Of a stretch of DNA of 64,000 nt, positions 11,549-24,121 are shown one piece after another. The number at the start of each line of letters is the position of its first letter. Within the stretch, counting starts at the first letter, position 1. The notes beneath the pieces are model-generated. The model saw only the letters and a program-made list of their open reading frames with translations. It was not told the origin of the DNA and searched no databases. The translations under genes and the position numbers were made by a program. Location of the stretch: NCBI GenBank assembly GCA_030686995.1, contig CM060697.1, forward strand, positions 40,087,959 to 40,151,958, given 5' to 3'. Source of the stretch: Artemisia argyi (Eukaryota; Streptophyta; Magnoliopsida; Asterales; Asteraceae).

Positions 11549-11550
<2 letters not shown>

Positions 11551-11613
<63 letters not shown>
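11551..11613. repeat. (TA)n(CA)n microsatellite
   Basis: About 46 bp of (TA)n followed by (CA)n. It separates the MITE from the following LINE. Together with 15484-15589 it suggests the LINE landed in the (TA) tract. Confidence 0.9.
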
Positions 11614-11727
11614 GTGGGAATCTTGGTTGTTGCACATTGGTATTTTGATTCTACGATATCCTTACTAAGGTTTCGTTTATTGATTGTGCGTTTATTGATC
11701 TGGTGTTTCATTCAATATTAAACTCGA

Positions 11728-12032
11728 TTAGGGTTTGGTATATATGATCTTGGGATCTGGTTTCTACACGTTATTGCTATAACTGAACTCCTTTGGGTTT
11801 GGTTTATACCATTAAACGATCCTCAATTAGGGTTTCGTTTTTCAACGATTCTCAATTAGGGTTTCGTTTTATTGTGTGCGCAAGTTTGCTGCTGGTGCTT
11901 TTATCTACACTACACTCGTTTACGGTTTGGTGTTTATTCGTTCTTGGATTGGTATTGGTCTATACTGATTAAACAAACTTCTTTTAAGGGGTTTGGTACC
12001 GTGTAATTTGCTGGTAACCTCTATTAGGGTTT
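11728..12032 (+). promoter_or_regulatory. Cluster of telobox motifs in the LINE leader
   Basis: Four exact TTAGGGTTT motifs at 11728-11736, 11827-11835, 11856-11864 and 12024-12032, with several one-mismatch variants between. The motif is the plant telobox (AAACCCTAA reversed), known from translation-related gene promoters and as a binding site for TRB proteins. A role here is inferred. Confidence 0.45.
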
Positions 12033-12097
12033 TGTTATTTTGCTTGTGTGCTTGGGTTGCTGCTGCATATTGATTGTACGTGGGTTATTTGAGAGGG

Positions 12098-15000
12098 ATG
12101 GAATCTGGTTCTATGAATGTTAAAAAGCCTTCTAAGGCTAAGGGGTTGGCTACTAGGATTGGTAATATTGATGGTAAGATTCTTACTAATGCAAGTATGC
12201 CATTGAAGGATATATTGAAAAGTGCAGGTTTGGAAGGAAAAACGGGGAGTTTTGCTCTTCCTAGAGATCATGGTCCCGTTGTTTCTGATCCGAAGTTTGC
12301 TTTACAACAAGGGGTACGTTTGGCTAGTTCTAAATCTGATGTTCCTAAGTCTAGTAATGTTGTAGCATCTGATTCGTTGGGGGCTGCAATGGTTGGTACG
12401 TCTAAGGATAATGGTGAAAGGCTAGCTGATGAGTGTAATATTGAAGGTTCTTGTGAGCCTAATGTACCTAGTGATTCACAATCTGATGGAGTTGATGAGG
12501 CTACTAGGTCGGGTTCAAGAGTGGTTATTCCAATGGCCGTCGTTGATGATATGTGCACTAAACTTACTAATTCATTATACGGTTATTTCATTGGGCTAAG
12601 AATTGCATTTCCCATTATGGAAGACTATGTCAAGCATGCTTGGGCAAGGTTCGGCTTTGAACATGTTATATTGCAGAATGGTTTCTTCATTTTCAAGTTC
12701 TCTTCAAGTGAATGTATGAATAAAGTTCTTAATGGTGGTCCTTGGTTTATTAGATCAACACCTTTATTCTTACATATATGGGTGCCTAATATGAGGCTTG
12801 AGAAGGAGAAGATTACTAAGGTACCGGTTTGGGTACGTATCCATAATATACCATCCGTTGTATACTCTAAAGCCAGTATTAGTTTGATTGCAAAACAGTT
12901 GGGGCGGATAATACGGTTTGATGCGGGTACTAATGATATGTGTAAGAATCCTTGCGAACGTTATTCATATGCACGGGTACTTATTGAATTATCGGCTGAT
13001 TTGGATGTTTTGGAATCAATTGAGGTTGAGATTCCTTTGCCTAAGGGTAAGGGTCATTACATGGAAGTTCTTGATGTTGAGTATGAATGGTGGCCATCTT
13101 GGTGTTCTAAGTGTGTTTGTTTCAATCATGATGATGATGTGTGTCCTCTTAGACATAAGCGGGTTACTAAGGATTCGACTCCACAAGATTTTGATGTCAA
13201 GCGTAAGGTTCACTCTACTAAGGCTGGTCAAACTAGTGATAAGGGTAAGAAAGGGGCTTGGGGGGTTTCAACTAAGCCAAAACTTTCGTACCAACCTGTT
13301 TCTAAACCGGCTACCAACAAGAAGAATCGAGGTACACAACCTGATGTGAGGGCTGTTTTTAAGCCTACTAATGGTGATTCTAATTCGAGTGGTACATCTA
13401 ATGATGCATTGAAGAGTGATGTTGGGGCTGCTCCTGTTAAGGATGGTCATACTCAACTTGAGCAGCCGGAACGTGTGGATGCTCATGCTTCTTTTGGGGG
13501 TGTGGAATCCGTGGGGAAAAGTGGTGTTAATGTGGTTCCATTGCATAGCACTAGGGGCGAAATCCCTAATTCTCACTCCCCTAGGGGCGAAATCCGGTCA
13601 CCCTTTCCCCACCTCCCAAACGCATAAAACTGCCCTAAATCCGCCTCTCTATTGTTCTTGTAATGATATGCAGTCGGTTTTATGGGTAGTAATTATCTTG
13701 GAAGGGGTGTGCTAGTGTTTTTCATTCATTATGTTTCTGATTTCCCCGCATGTTCTAAACCCTACACGATTCTATTATAGTCGGTTGTTAATCGATTTCT
13801 TTTGTTGAGGGTTTAGGTTTTATGGTTGTTTGGATCGTATAAGCTTTATGGGATATCATCTACGATCTGTTTGCTAGGCGATAAAGATCTAAACCTAACT
13901 GCTTGTTCGTTAGGGTTTGCTTACATGAACAATCTTCTTTTTAGGGTTTCGTTTTTGATGGTTATCGCTAGGGTTCTTGGTTGCGCGTTAATGTATCTAT
14001 CATATGCGTGTATGGTGGTAAGTCGATCTGATGATTGTGGTCAGCATTATGGTTTTTGCTCTTGGAAGTCGACTATGGGTCGTGGTGATGCTGATTCGGT
14101 ATTGGTACGTGGGTTTTGGAGAGAGTGGAAGTTGTATGTGATGTGTATGCATTGTTTGCTGCTGATTTATTGTGGAAGTTAAGTTTTTAGAGTTCTTATT
14201 CAAAAACTCTTTGGATCGATTGTCAGTGCCTGCATCTTACACATGATCCTGTTGGTGCATATCCGATCTACTATTTAGGGTTTTTTAACCCTAGTTTCGT
14301 TGCATGTTAACTCTGGTTCATCTTTCAAAGACATGTTGCTGTTCGTTATTTTTTGGGTCTTTTGTTTGATGTTGCTGGATGTTATGGAAGTTAAGTTTTA
14401 GGGTTCTTATTCAAAAACTCTAGTGATCGTTTGGTGTAACTTGATCCTGCTCGTGTTCACATCTTGTATGCCTTTGATCTGGTCGTTACACTTGCACATT
14501 CGGTCTACATGTTAGGGTTTATTTACCCTTGGATTGTTGCATGGTGCCCTTTTGGCTGTTTTAAAGGGGGTCATGGCATGAAGGTTGCTGGTTCGTGAAA
14601 CTTTGAGTCTCGATTAGCTCCATGATTTTCTCTCGGATTGTGTTGGAGAATGGCTCAAGGATTTCTTTGGTTGGTTATGTACGTTCAAGCTTTCTGTGGA
14701 TGTGTTCACATGGAAGATTGATGGAAGTTCTACGATGACTATGTTCTTGGTGCTACTTTAGTGAATCATGTTTTAAATTCTTATTTTTATTCACTTGTAT
14801 AGTCATTGTAGGTGGTAAGTTTTTATTATGTAAGTTATAAGAATGGTGTGTCATTCTTATATTTGTGTGTGTAAGTGTCCTAAGGGACTGAGGTGAGGGA
14901 CATCACCCTTACCCTATTGTACCTCAACGTTTTTTGGTGTAATGAATTTTACCGGGGTGAATTAAACCTTTTACCCATTGCATAGCACTACTGATGGTTT

Positions 15001-15241
15001 GTAGGAGCATGGTTCTCACAATGATGGTGCTTCTACAAGTGTGGCATATTCTGATTTTGATACGTCTAGCTCGTTTACTACAAGTGATGTAGTGACGACT
15101 CCTAGGAAGAGGGTTACGTTTGCTGATGAAGCTGATGAAGTTGATGAAGTCTATGAGAACTATGATGATATTGCAAATTATTCCAAGTTCAAGAATGGTT
15201 CTCCGAAAGATTTCTAGGTGCAAGGACGCAAGAAGAAATAG
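12098..15241 (+). pseudogene. LINE ORF1, family A, split by an insertion
   Basis: Starts at ATG 12098 (MESGSMNVKKPSK). An in-frame ATG at 12074 exists but the eight residues before MESG are leader sequence. The frame reads the DUF4283-like region and the zinc knuckle CSKCVCFNHDDDVC (C-x2-C-x4-H-x4-C; DNA about 13105-13146) to LHST at 13552. There a 1.42-kb non-coding element is inserted, giving an artificial end (..FPHLPNA) at 13627. After the insert the C-terminus resumes at 14990 (TTDGL) with two further stops: TGG to TAG (GL*EHG) and CAG to TAG (KDF*VQG), ending RKKK at 15241. The last part is the acidic region EADEVDEVYENYDD. Confidence 0.9.
13553..14974 (+). mobile_element. Non-coding LINE-tail element nested in ORF1
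   Basis: Flanked by the 15-bp TSD ccattgcatagcact (13538-13552 and 14975-14989; the two C's could belong to the tail). Conserved 3' tail at 14915-14974 (TTGTACCTCAACG, ATTTTACCGGGGTGAATT, AAACCTTTTACCC), with no remaining A-tail. Hairpins AAGAATG/CATTCTT near 14841-14860 and GTCC/GGAC near 14876-14887. The short open frames inside (for example 13826-14182) have no recognisable protein and are not conserved between copies. Confidence 0.9.
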
Positions 15242-15480
15242 TTATTTTATTTCTATTATTTTTGTGATTTTTGCTTGTTAAGTTGCTTTTGTTTAGCATG
15301 TTTGTTTGGTCAGTTGCACATGTTGTGCATGTTAGTTTTAAGAATGGTATGTCATTCTTAGATAGGTGTCTTGTAAGTGTCCTAAGGGACTGGGGACGAG
15401 GGAAATCACCCTCATCATTTTGTACTTCAACGTTTTTGGATAATGAATTTTACCAGGGTGCAGGATTACTCCCCTTTACC

Positions 15481-15865
<385 letters not shown>

Positions 15866-16154
15866 TTTTATTTTTTTTGGGTAAGAGGGTTAATTCACCC
15901 CGGTAAAATATATTATCCAAAAAAACGTTGAAGTACAAAGGACGAGGGTGACTTCCCTCGACTCAGTCCCTTAGGACACTTACAGACTCGAATATAAGAA
16001 TGACACAACATTCCTATAACTTACAATAAAGTGAACATACCAATAATGACAAAGTACATAAAAATGACAATACTACTCAAGAGAAGTACTTGAGCCTTCT
16101 ATATCACTATTGTGGTCCACTTTAACTTCCATGAAGAATCCACGTAAGAACATC

Positions 16155-17643
16155 TTTTTTTGGGTAAAGGGCATTCCACCGGGTAAATTATATTACACCA
16201 AAAAATCGTTTAAGTACAATGGAATGTGGCTGAAGTACCACATTAACCTCAAGCAATGCTTGAACATCCAACTAAAACGCTTGTGACAGGCCACTAAGCG
16301 TTAAAGCAATAAATAATTACAATAACCAATACACCAACCGGAAATAACTATCTAATGACACAAGAATGACCACACATATCCGCCCATCTCTTCGAAGGAG
16401 ATTGATGAACCAGATGAGCCTGCCTCCTTAAAAACCCTTTCCAAGTAAAAACCCCGTGGGAAAACCTTGGAGTAGGGAAAAAGAGTACAACACTCACCCG
16501 AATCTCCAACGAACTCCAACTACCACCAAAAGCAACCACCAAGGACTCAAGACCAGCCACACGCTCCCAAACCAAGAAAGCATCATCAAGAATTGAACTC
16601 GCCATTAAGAATGCATAAGAGTCATAGGCAGCCGCCAAACACGCAATTGGTCAAGCACATTCACCCTCCTTTTGAAACGACAAGTAAAAAGCTTCAAACG
16701 CACCGTTGATTTAATGACATCAATCAATTGACTTTCAGACCGACGTTGCTGCTTGAAGATCCTGTTGTTTCTTTCTTGCCAAATAGAATAAGAAGTTGCC
16801 GCAAACAAAAGCTTTGAAACAACGCTTCTCACATACCGAGATGTAGATATAGGGATCAAGTGATGCACCACATCCTCTAAAGTAGAAGGAATATCTGTAA
16901 GACCAGCAAACACCTTCAAAGAGTCCCAAACCTGAAAAGAAACCAAACACTCAAAGAAAAGATGATAATGAGAATCTGGTTGAGTGTTGCATAAAGGGCA
17001 CACAAAGGCGTCTCTCGTGGGATCATTAGAGCGAAGCATATCCTGAGTACGAAGCCTCCTTCTCAAAACCAGCAACAAACGAAAAGCATGCCTCGGAATA
17101 CGATGCGTGAACCAAACAAGATGAAACCAATCAACAACCTGTCCACGTGGCCGAATACACTCCCAAACAGAAGAGACATAGAAAGACTTGACATGACCAT
17201 CACCCGTCTTCCAAACTAACCGATCAGCCATATTATCATTTAAAGTAGGAACCGAAATTGATGTAAGCATTGGATACCGAGATCCCCACCTAATTGGCCA
17301 AGCCCAAGAATCCTCCAAAATAATGTCCCGAACCAAAGAATTTGAAGAAAAACCAGCCCGGAAAATATCCCTCGAGGACACAATAAGAGAAAGCGGACCA
17401 ACCGAACACCACTTATCAAACCAAGTTGAAGCCTTCAAACCATTCCCAATATTATACCAAAAAAATTGCCTAACAAGAGGCCTAATCTGAAGGATCTTCC
17501 GCCAACTCCAAGATAGATTACCACGACATGGAACATCCCAAAAGTTACGACCACGCAACCTATAAGTATGAATCCATTTCACCCATAAAGAATCCATAGA
17601 ATTGAACAAACGCCAAATATGAGCAGCAATTAGAGCCGTATTA
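16155..17643 (-). mobile_element. 5'-truncated LINE (ORF2 3' end + 3' UTR)
   Basis: A 1489-bp minus-strand insertion with an 18-bp perfect TSD aatccacgtaagaacatc (16137-16154 and 17644-17661). It holds the C-terminal part of ORF2 and a 3' UTR with the hairpin AATGTGG/CCACATT (about 16225-16250) and the shared tail. Typical 5' truncation from incomplete target-primed reverse transcription. Confidence 0.9.
16605..17643 (-). pseudogene. LINE ORF2 C-terminal region (zf-RVT)
   Basis: Reads on minus from FNTALIAAHIWRLF to LPMTLMHS at 16605. It covers the end of the reverse-transcriptase connector (LWVKWIHTYRLRGRNFWD, a LINE ORF2 hallmark) and the zf-RVT zinc-binding domain (WFHLVWFTHRIPRHAF, CPLCNTQPDSHYHLFFEC). 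The open frame extends to 17690 upstream, but the first ~15 codons (MQDDMLKNAWMFLRG) come from the target sequence and the TSD, not from the LINE. The endonuclease and reverse-transcriptase catalytic parts are absent. A paralogous piece is at 60576-61193. Confidence 0.9.
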
Positions 17644-20600
17644 AATCCACGTAAGAACATCCAAGCATTCTTCAACATATCATCCTGCAACCTTCATGTC
17701 ATGTTCCCCTTACAAAACAGCCAAGTAACATCAATAACACCATGAAAAGTGTCACCATGCAACGAAACTAGGGTGATTAAACCCTAACAATAGATCGAAT
17801 GTGCACCAAACAGGAATTCGTGTAAGAACCAGTCACAACCAATCGATCCAAAGAGTTTTTGAATAAGAACTCTAACTAACTTAACTTCCAAGTGCTCAAT
17901 CCAAATCAAGTCCATTAGCAGCTTCTAATAGTATTATGCAATCACAAGCATGACTTTGAGATGAAACGTGTAAAAAACCATGATCCCCACAAAACTTCCA
18001 GCAACAGCGCTCAATCAGCAGCAAAATATAAGGTTACAAGACCCATTCCATGCAAACAACAGCCATAAACGAACCAACTCAAAACAGTCCTAATACAAGC
18101 GTATAGAACTGATTGCATTAAGGAATAATTAACAAATTAGGGTTTCGTTCATGGATTCAGCAGCAGTATCACGCATATGCAACCTGCCATAGACAAACCA
18201 AGGTTATACAAACCCTAACCTTCAATATCACGGTCAGTAACAAGGCTTCTTAAGAATCCAAGACTTCCAAGCAGAAAAGTATTGGTTCAATACGTGAATT
18301 GAAGCCCCTGATCGCAATAAACATCACAATAGGGCAACCTTCCAGCAACACCACAACAGCTACGATCCAAATTAAGAGAAACAAAACAGTCGGAGCAAGA
18401 TCAGTCCATTCACAGCAACGTAGAGTAAATAGGTGCTGCTGATCGAGCAATAATAGTGTAACCAGGTACCCTAACATCCAATACCATGACCTGTGAGACC
18501 AAAGAAAATTCAATAAGCAAAAAACACCAGGTCTCTTAACATGATAGCCAGCAAATAGAGTGATGAAAACCCTAACTTCCCCTTGAACAATCAGTAGGTA
18601 ACCAAAAGCCCTACACATGCAATAACATTACTTACACCTCTCTCAATACCCACGTCCAAGTTACATACCTGATATAATCAACATCCAATTAACATGCATG
18701 TACTTGCATCTAAAAAACCCTAGCGAGGGTTACTTCACCAATCAGAGATATAACTATGAACAAAACACTAAAAAATTAGGGTTTTATATGGCTTCAAAGC
18801 TTATCAGATCTACACCAAAAAACGCCTTAGCAGAATAATAAACATGAATGCATATGCAGCAAAGCGTACCCACGTGAGTAATATAAGAATCATATATCCA
18901 CAATATAGCACCGACCCACGATATAATATGTATAGCAGCCAATCAGTGATCCTAACCTTAAGCAATTGGAACAAATCTTATGAATAATAAAGAATCACCG
19001 ACCCATGATCAGTTACCATGCAATATAGAAAAACGAATTTATGAGTCACACCGACCCACGATCAAAATAAACCAATAAAAATTAACCAACCAACGAGATG
19101 GTGAATTAAAAATTAAGGTTTTATGATGGAATCGTAAGAAAGTATATCGAGAGTTAGGGATTCGTTTTTACACCAAAAGAGATTTTGTAAGATATATAAA
19201 ATAGAAAAAGTACCGCCGCCATCACTTAATATAAAAACTCAAACCAAAACAACGTATTTCATATCTAGGAACGAATAAGGATCGTTAGAAGATAGAGAGG
19301 ACGTGTTAAGGAAGTTTTATGGCCGGAAAATAATAGGCGAATGGCGGCCGGAAATCTCCATGGGGAGAGAGAACCGGTTAGGGTTTTTAATTTGAATGAA
19401 ACAATGAATTTAGCAAGTGCTTTTATAAGGCATATAGAAATACAAATGAATAGTCATTAAGAAAGTAAAACTACAACTAAAACACACACACATCCTCAAA
19501 AAGAACCTTTCATAATAAAAGAAAGAAAATGACAACACCTATGCCATTCTAAAAGGAGCTTGCGCAAAAAACCCTAAACATTCTCTCTGGTGAAAAAAGG
19601 CGACAAACAATAATCCCTTACAAAAATTACGTCTTCCAACCTGCTCTCTTTTATTGTTTTTTATTCATTGGATTCATATTGTAAAGATTGCATTCGTGTA
19701 TATCTTCTACTTTATTTAATTTGCTGAATTGAAAACTCTTTTAAGGTTCTTTGGTGGGTTTGACTTTTAGGGATTATTTTTGTCGTCTTTTAATCTGATC
19801 GTTACCTTCTCTTTTAATTTATTATATGTCGGTTTTAATATCCCCTATATACGATTATAGGTGTTTATTTTAATTCGATTCTAGTATCCTTTGTTCGATC
19901 AGTTGTTTGGTTGTGGTTTTATCATTATCAATTGATATCTTGCATGCAGACTCTATGATCCCTAATCGACCCTGTGAGTATTAATTCTATATAAGTCGGT
20001 TCTATTGACTTATTATATAATCGGATCAATTATTTATTTAAGTGATTGGTTCTAGGCTGTTAGGGTTTCGGTTTTCACGATTTCATGCTTGTATGATTTT
20101 GGGATCTGGTCGTTCTTGTTGCTGCTATTACTAAACTCTTTTGGGTTTGGTGTATTCGTAACTCCATAACTGAATTCTTTGGGTTTGGTTTATTATCTTC
20201 CTTGTAAGTACCCGTTCTAGGGTTTTGGATTTTGTTTGTGCGCTAGGGTTTGCTGCTGTTTGTTATTTTATTACGTGGGTTGTAGAGAGATGGAATCTGG
20301 TTCTATGAATGTTATTAAGCCTTCTAAGGCTAAGGGGTTGGCTACTAGGATTGGTAACATTGATGGTAAGATTCTTACTAATGCAAGTATGCCATTGAAG
20401 GATATATTGAAAAGTGCAGGTTTGGAAGGAAAAACGGGGAGTTTTGCACTTCCTCGTGATCATGTTCCCGTTGTTTCTGATCCGAAGGTTGCTTTACAAA
20501 AAGGGGTACGTTTGGCTAGTTCTAAATCTGATGTTCCTAAGTCTAGTAATGCTGTAGCATCTGATTCGTTGGGGGCTGCAATGGTTGGTACGTCTAAGGA

Positions 20601-20746
20601 TAATGGTGAAAGGCTAGCTGATGAATGTAATATTGGAGGTTCTTGTGAGCCTAATGTACCTAGTGATTCACAATCTGGTGGAGTTGATGAGGCTACTAGG
20701 TCGGGTTCAAGAGTGGTTATTCCAATGGTCGTAGTTGATGATATGT

Positions 20747-22734
20747 AACAAACCACACACCAAAGCCACTCCCTAGGACAAAAACCCTAATCGGTTCTCT
20801 CTCCCTATGGAGATTTCCGGCCGCCACTCCCTTCTTTTTTTCCGGCCATAAAACCTTTTCTACACGTCCTCTCTACCTTCTAATCTATTGTTGGGTATGC
20901 AATACGTGTATGGGATGCGTTTTCTACTATATATGGAGTGGCGGCTGGTCGTTTTTCTGTTATTCTTTATGAAATCTCCATATTAACCCTAATCATTTTC
21001 TTATTCAGTCGGTTTGTTAATCGATTATTCATTGGGATTAGGTTTATTTATTTTACTGTTTAACCCTAAACGATCTCTTAATGCTAATCTTGAATCGTTG
21101 AAGGTTTTTTCCCTAAAACGATAACATCTTTTGTAATCGTTTTTTTTAGGGTTTCATCTGGTTTGGTTGCGATCGTATATACTTCCAAGGTTTTATCTTG
21201 TTTCGATCTTCTTGCTGCTGATTCATATACCACTTTTCTTTTGGGCTTATTATTCTGCTGGTATATGGTCGTTTGGTGCCTAACGATCTACAAAACCCTA
21301 AGCTTTTAGGGTTTCGTTCTTTATGGATCTGGTTATTCTATTGATTGTCAACCTAGGCAAGGGGTTGTTTGGTGATTATTGGTTCTTGACATGATGGCTG
21401 TTATTGTTTAAGTGGGTTTGAGAGAGATGGAAGTTTTTATGCACCTATTTGGCAGTTTGTTCTATGATTGTATTCGTTTGTAGTCTGCCATGGAGGGGTG
21501 CAGTGTTACTTGGTGTTAGGGTTCGTGTCGACCCTATTGGGAGTTCTTGGTTCGTATATCTAAGGACCAGCTGCTGTTGTGATTGAACCCTATCATTGGT
21601 CTGCTATACGACAAGAGTGGTTGTTTCTTGTGGAGTTAGGGTTTCGTAATCTTCAAAGCTGATTGGATTTGTTTGTTACTGTTGCTGCTGCAGTGGTGTT
21701 TGAGATTTCAGCGAGGGTTCGTTAACCTTATGTATTGGTCTATGCTTGGTTATGATACATTGTTTTTCATTCATGCTAGAGTTTCATCCGTGGAGCTTTT
21801 AGTACGTGAGGTATTTGGATCATGTCGTAGTAGTTGTAATTGGAAGTTAAGTTTTGGGGACTCTTGTTCAAAACCCTATTCATACGATGCCATGTATTTT
21901 CATTCGTTTGTTATTGAGCATGGCTGGTAGGATCGATCTACATTCTATGGATTTCTAATTCTTTTTGGATCGAGGCGTTTGTTTGCTGGAAGTTAGGGCT
22001 TTGACCCTATGAGAGAGTGATGGGGATGTCATGTTCGTATATCACATGGACTAGTTGCTGTTGTGATTGATTCTTATTCTTGGTCTATTATACGAAGGTT
22101 TTGGTTGTTTTCTGGGGTTTATTACCCATGGATTGTAACTTGATCATTGGAAGTCTTCATGTGTGTTCACTCGTATTTGTTGGAAGATTAGTTCAAGTTC
22201 GGATATGCTGTTAGGTTGGGTCGCTTAGACCATGTTTATGCTTCAAGTTTGATTAGCTATGGTATTCACTCTTATTAGGTTATTAGATTATGCTTTTTGC
22301 ATAATACTAATAGAAGACGCTATTGGTTGAAGCTGGAAGTTCTCACAAATCTATTTGCCATAAATTTTACTCTTATCAGGTTATTAGATTATGGTTCTTG
22401 CATAATTCTAATAGAAGGCGCAAAGGATTTGTTGGGAATATGCACTTGGAAGGCGAGGAAACTTGGTTCGGGTTTCTTCATGTTTATGATCTGGAGAGCT
22501 AGGATGACTAAGAAGACTTAAAATTTTATTTAAGTTGTGATGTATTGTATTTTTATTGCTAGTCATGGTTAGTTGTATTTAGATCTGGTTGTTATGAGAA
22601 TGGCCTGTCATTCTTATATAGTGGTAGTGGTAGTGTCCTTAGGGACTCCGATGAGAGATTCACTCTCATCCATTGTACTTCAACGTTTTTTTGAGTAATA
22701 ATTTACCAGGGTGGAACCCTTTTACCCAAAAAAA
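20747..22734 (+). mobile_element. Full-length non-coding LINE-tail element
   Basis: A 1988-bp insertion with the 15-bp TSD tagttgatgatatgt (20732-20746 and 22735-22749). 5' end with CCCTAATCGGTTCTCTCTCC and GGAGATTTCCGGCCGCC; 3' end with hairpins (GAGAATG/CATTCTT near 22597-22614; atgagagattcactctcat at 22651-22669) and tail TTTACCC plus A7. It also holds a repeated hairpin ATTATGC/GCATAAT near 22285-22305. None of its short frames (21673-21930, 22297-22521) is conserved in other copies. Confidence 0.9.
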
Positions 22735-23112
22735 TAGTTGATGATATGTGCACTAAACTTACTAATTCATTATACGGTTATTTCATTGGTCTAAGAATTG
22801 CATTTCCCATTGTGGAAGACTATGTCAAGCATGCTTGGGCAAGGTTCGGCTTTGAACATGTTATATTGCGGAATGGTTTCTTCATTTTCAAGTTCTCTTC
22901 ACGTTAAGGTATGAATAAAGTTCTTAATGGTGGTCCTTGGTTTATTAGATCAACGCCTTTATTCTTACATATATGAGAAGGAGAAGATTACTAAGGTACC
23001 GGTTTGGGTACGTATCCATAATATACCGTCCGTTGTATACTCTAAAGCCGGTATTAGTTTGATTGCAAAACAGTTGGGGCGGATAATACGGTTTGATGCG
23101 GGTACTAATGAT

Positions 23113-24121
23113 CTGTTTTTCGAATTTAATCCTAACCGATTGCTGTTGTAATCGTTTAGGGTTTTATTGGTTTATGCCGATCGTTTTTGGTTACATGATG
23201 ATTCTTATACGATCGTTATTTGCGGGTTATGGTCGATCTAAACCTTCCCTTAACAGCGTTCTGTCTTTCCTGGATCGAATGGTTGTAAAGGTTCCGCTCA
23301 TGAACGAAACCCTATTTTTAGGGTTTCGTATTTTATGGTCTTGATTGACTGGGTTTGTTGCTGCGCTTTATTGTATATATCTTGGATTGTATGTTGGACT
23401 AATGTCCATTCTGGTCATGTATGTCGATCTTTTGATCGTGGCTATCTTCTTGTTTGGGGAACGTTGTGTGTTCGTGGGTTAAGGGAGAGATGTAAGTCAC
23501 GTTATTGGTGGATGTAATTCTTGATTCGTATTACTGTCAGACCTACTTGTTTGGTGTTCATTCGCATTATGGTTTGGTGTACGATGGGATTGAATGTTAG
23601 GGTGTTTTCAGCCCTATGTTTGTGTACATATTATGCTATGGTTTTGACAGTCTTCTAGTGATTCTTGTTTCATTTTTCTTGGTTGTTCGAACTGGTGGTG
23701 ATGTGTACGGATTGATTTGTTATTGGTTGTTAGGATTTGATAACCCTTTGTTATTTGTATGGGTCTACTCTTATTAGGTTATTAGATTATGCCTTTTGCA
23801 TAATACTAATAGAAGATGCTATTGGTTGAAGCTGGAAGTTTGCATGTTTATGATCTGGATTGCTTGGATGACTAAGAAGACTCAAAGAAGACTTTTATGT
23901 TTATTTGAGTTGTAATGTATTGTAATTTTATTGTTAGTCATGGTTAGTAGTATCTAGATCTGTTAGTTATAAGAATGGCTTGTCATTCTTATATAGTGGT
24001 AGTGGTAGTGTCCTTAGGGACTTCGATGAGAGACTCACTCTCATCCATTGTACTGAAACGTTTTCGTGATTAATGTATTTTACCAGGGTGCAGGATTACT
24101 CCCCTTTACCCAAAAAAAAAA
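23113..24121 (+). mobile_element. 5'-truncated non-coding LINE-tail element with target deletion
   Basis: A 1009-bp plus-strand insertion ending CCCCTTTACCC plus A11. It shares the ATTATGC/GCATAAT hairpin region (23785-23810) and the 3' hairpins with 20747-22734. No target duplication; instead 113 bp of the ORF1 target are missing, judged against the intact copy (12938-13050). Confidence 0.85.

Larger units (their letters stand above)
10789..11550. mobile_element. Foldback MITE with long inverted repeats, inside (TA)n
   Basis: A 762-bp non-coding element whose ends are inverted repeats of more than 100 bp. The left end (GGGTGGGGTTATTC, AAAAAGGGCCTTATAATAAA, AAGTGTAGGAAGGATTGTG) is the reverse complement of the right end with few differences. 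Inner arms contain GGCGGGAAAA / TTTTCCCGCC. The loop (about 10970-11335) is built from degenerate repeats around TTACTGCATCA. A C-homopolymer of about 23 lies in the left arm near 10890. Both flanks are (TA)n, so no target duplication can be resolved. The long arms suggest a Mutator-type or Micron-type MITE; the superfamily is an inference. Confidence 0.85.
15866..19411 (-). mobile_element. Non-coding LINE-tail element with nested ORF2 fragment
   Basis: Minus-strand element with poly(T) and tail at 15866-15930, hairpins near 15960-16020, and a 5' end near 19385 in the family context (CCCTAA, CTCTCTCCCC, GGAGATTTCCGGCC on minus). TSD agcaagtgcctttat (15851-15865) against agcaagtgcttttat (19412-19426), 14 of 15 identical. 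Without the nested insert it is about 2.0 kb. I see no conserved ORF. Confidence 0.75.

Noticed and set aside
16348..16638. 96-codon minus frame beside ORF2
   Set aside because: Lies mostly in the LINE 3' UTR in another frame; no conservation with 60131-61195.
21673..22521. Short ORFs inside the non-coding element
   Set aside because: Not found at the equivalent place in the other non-coding copies; no domain recognised.
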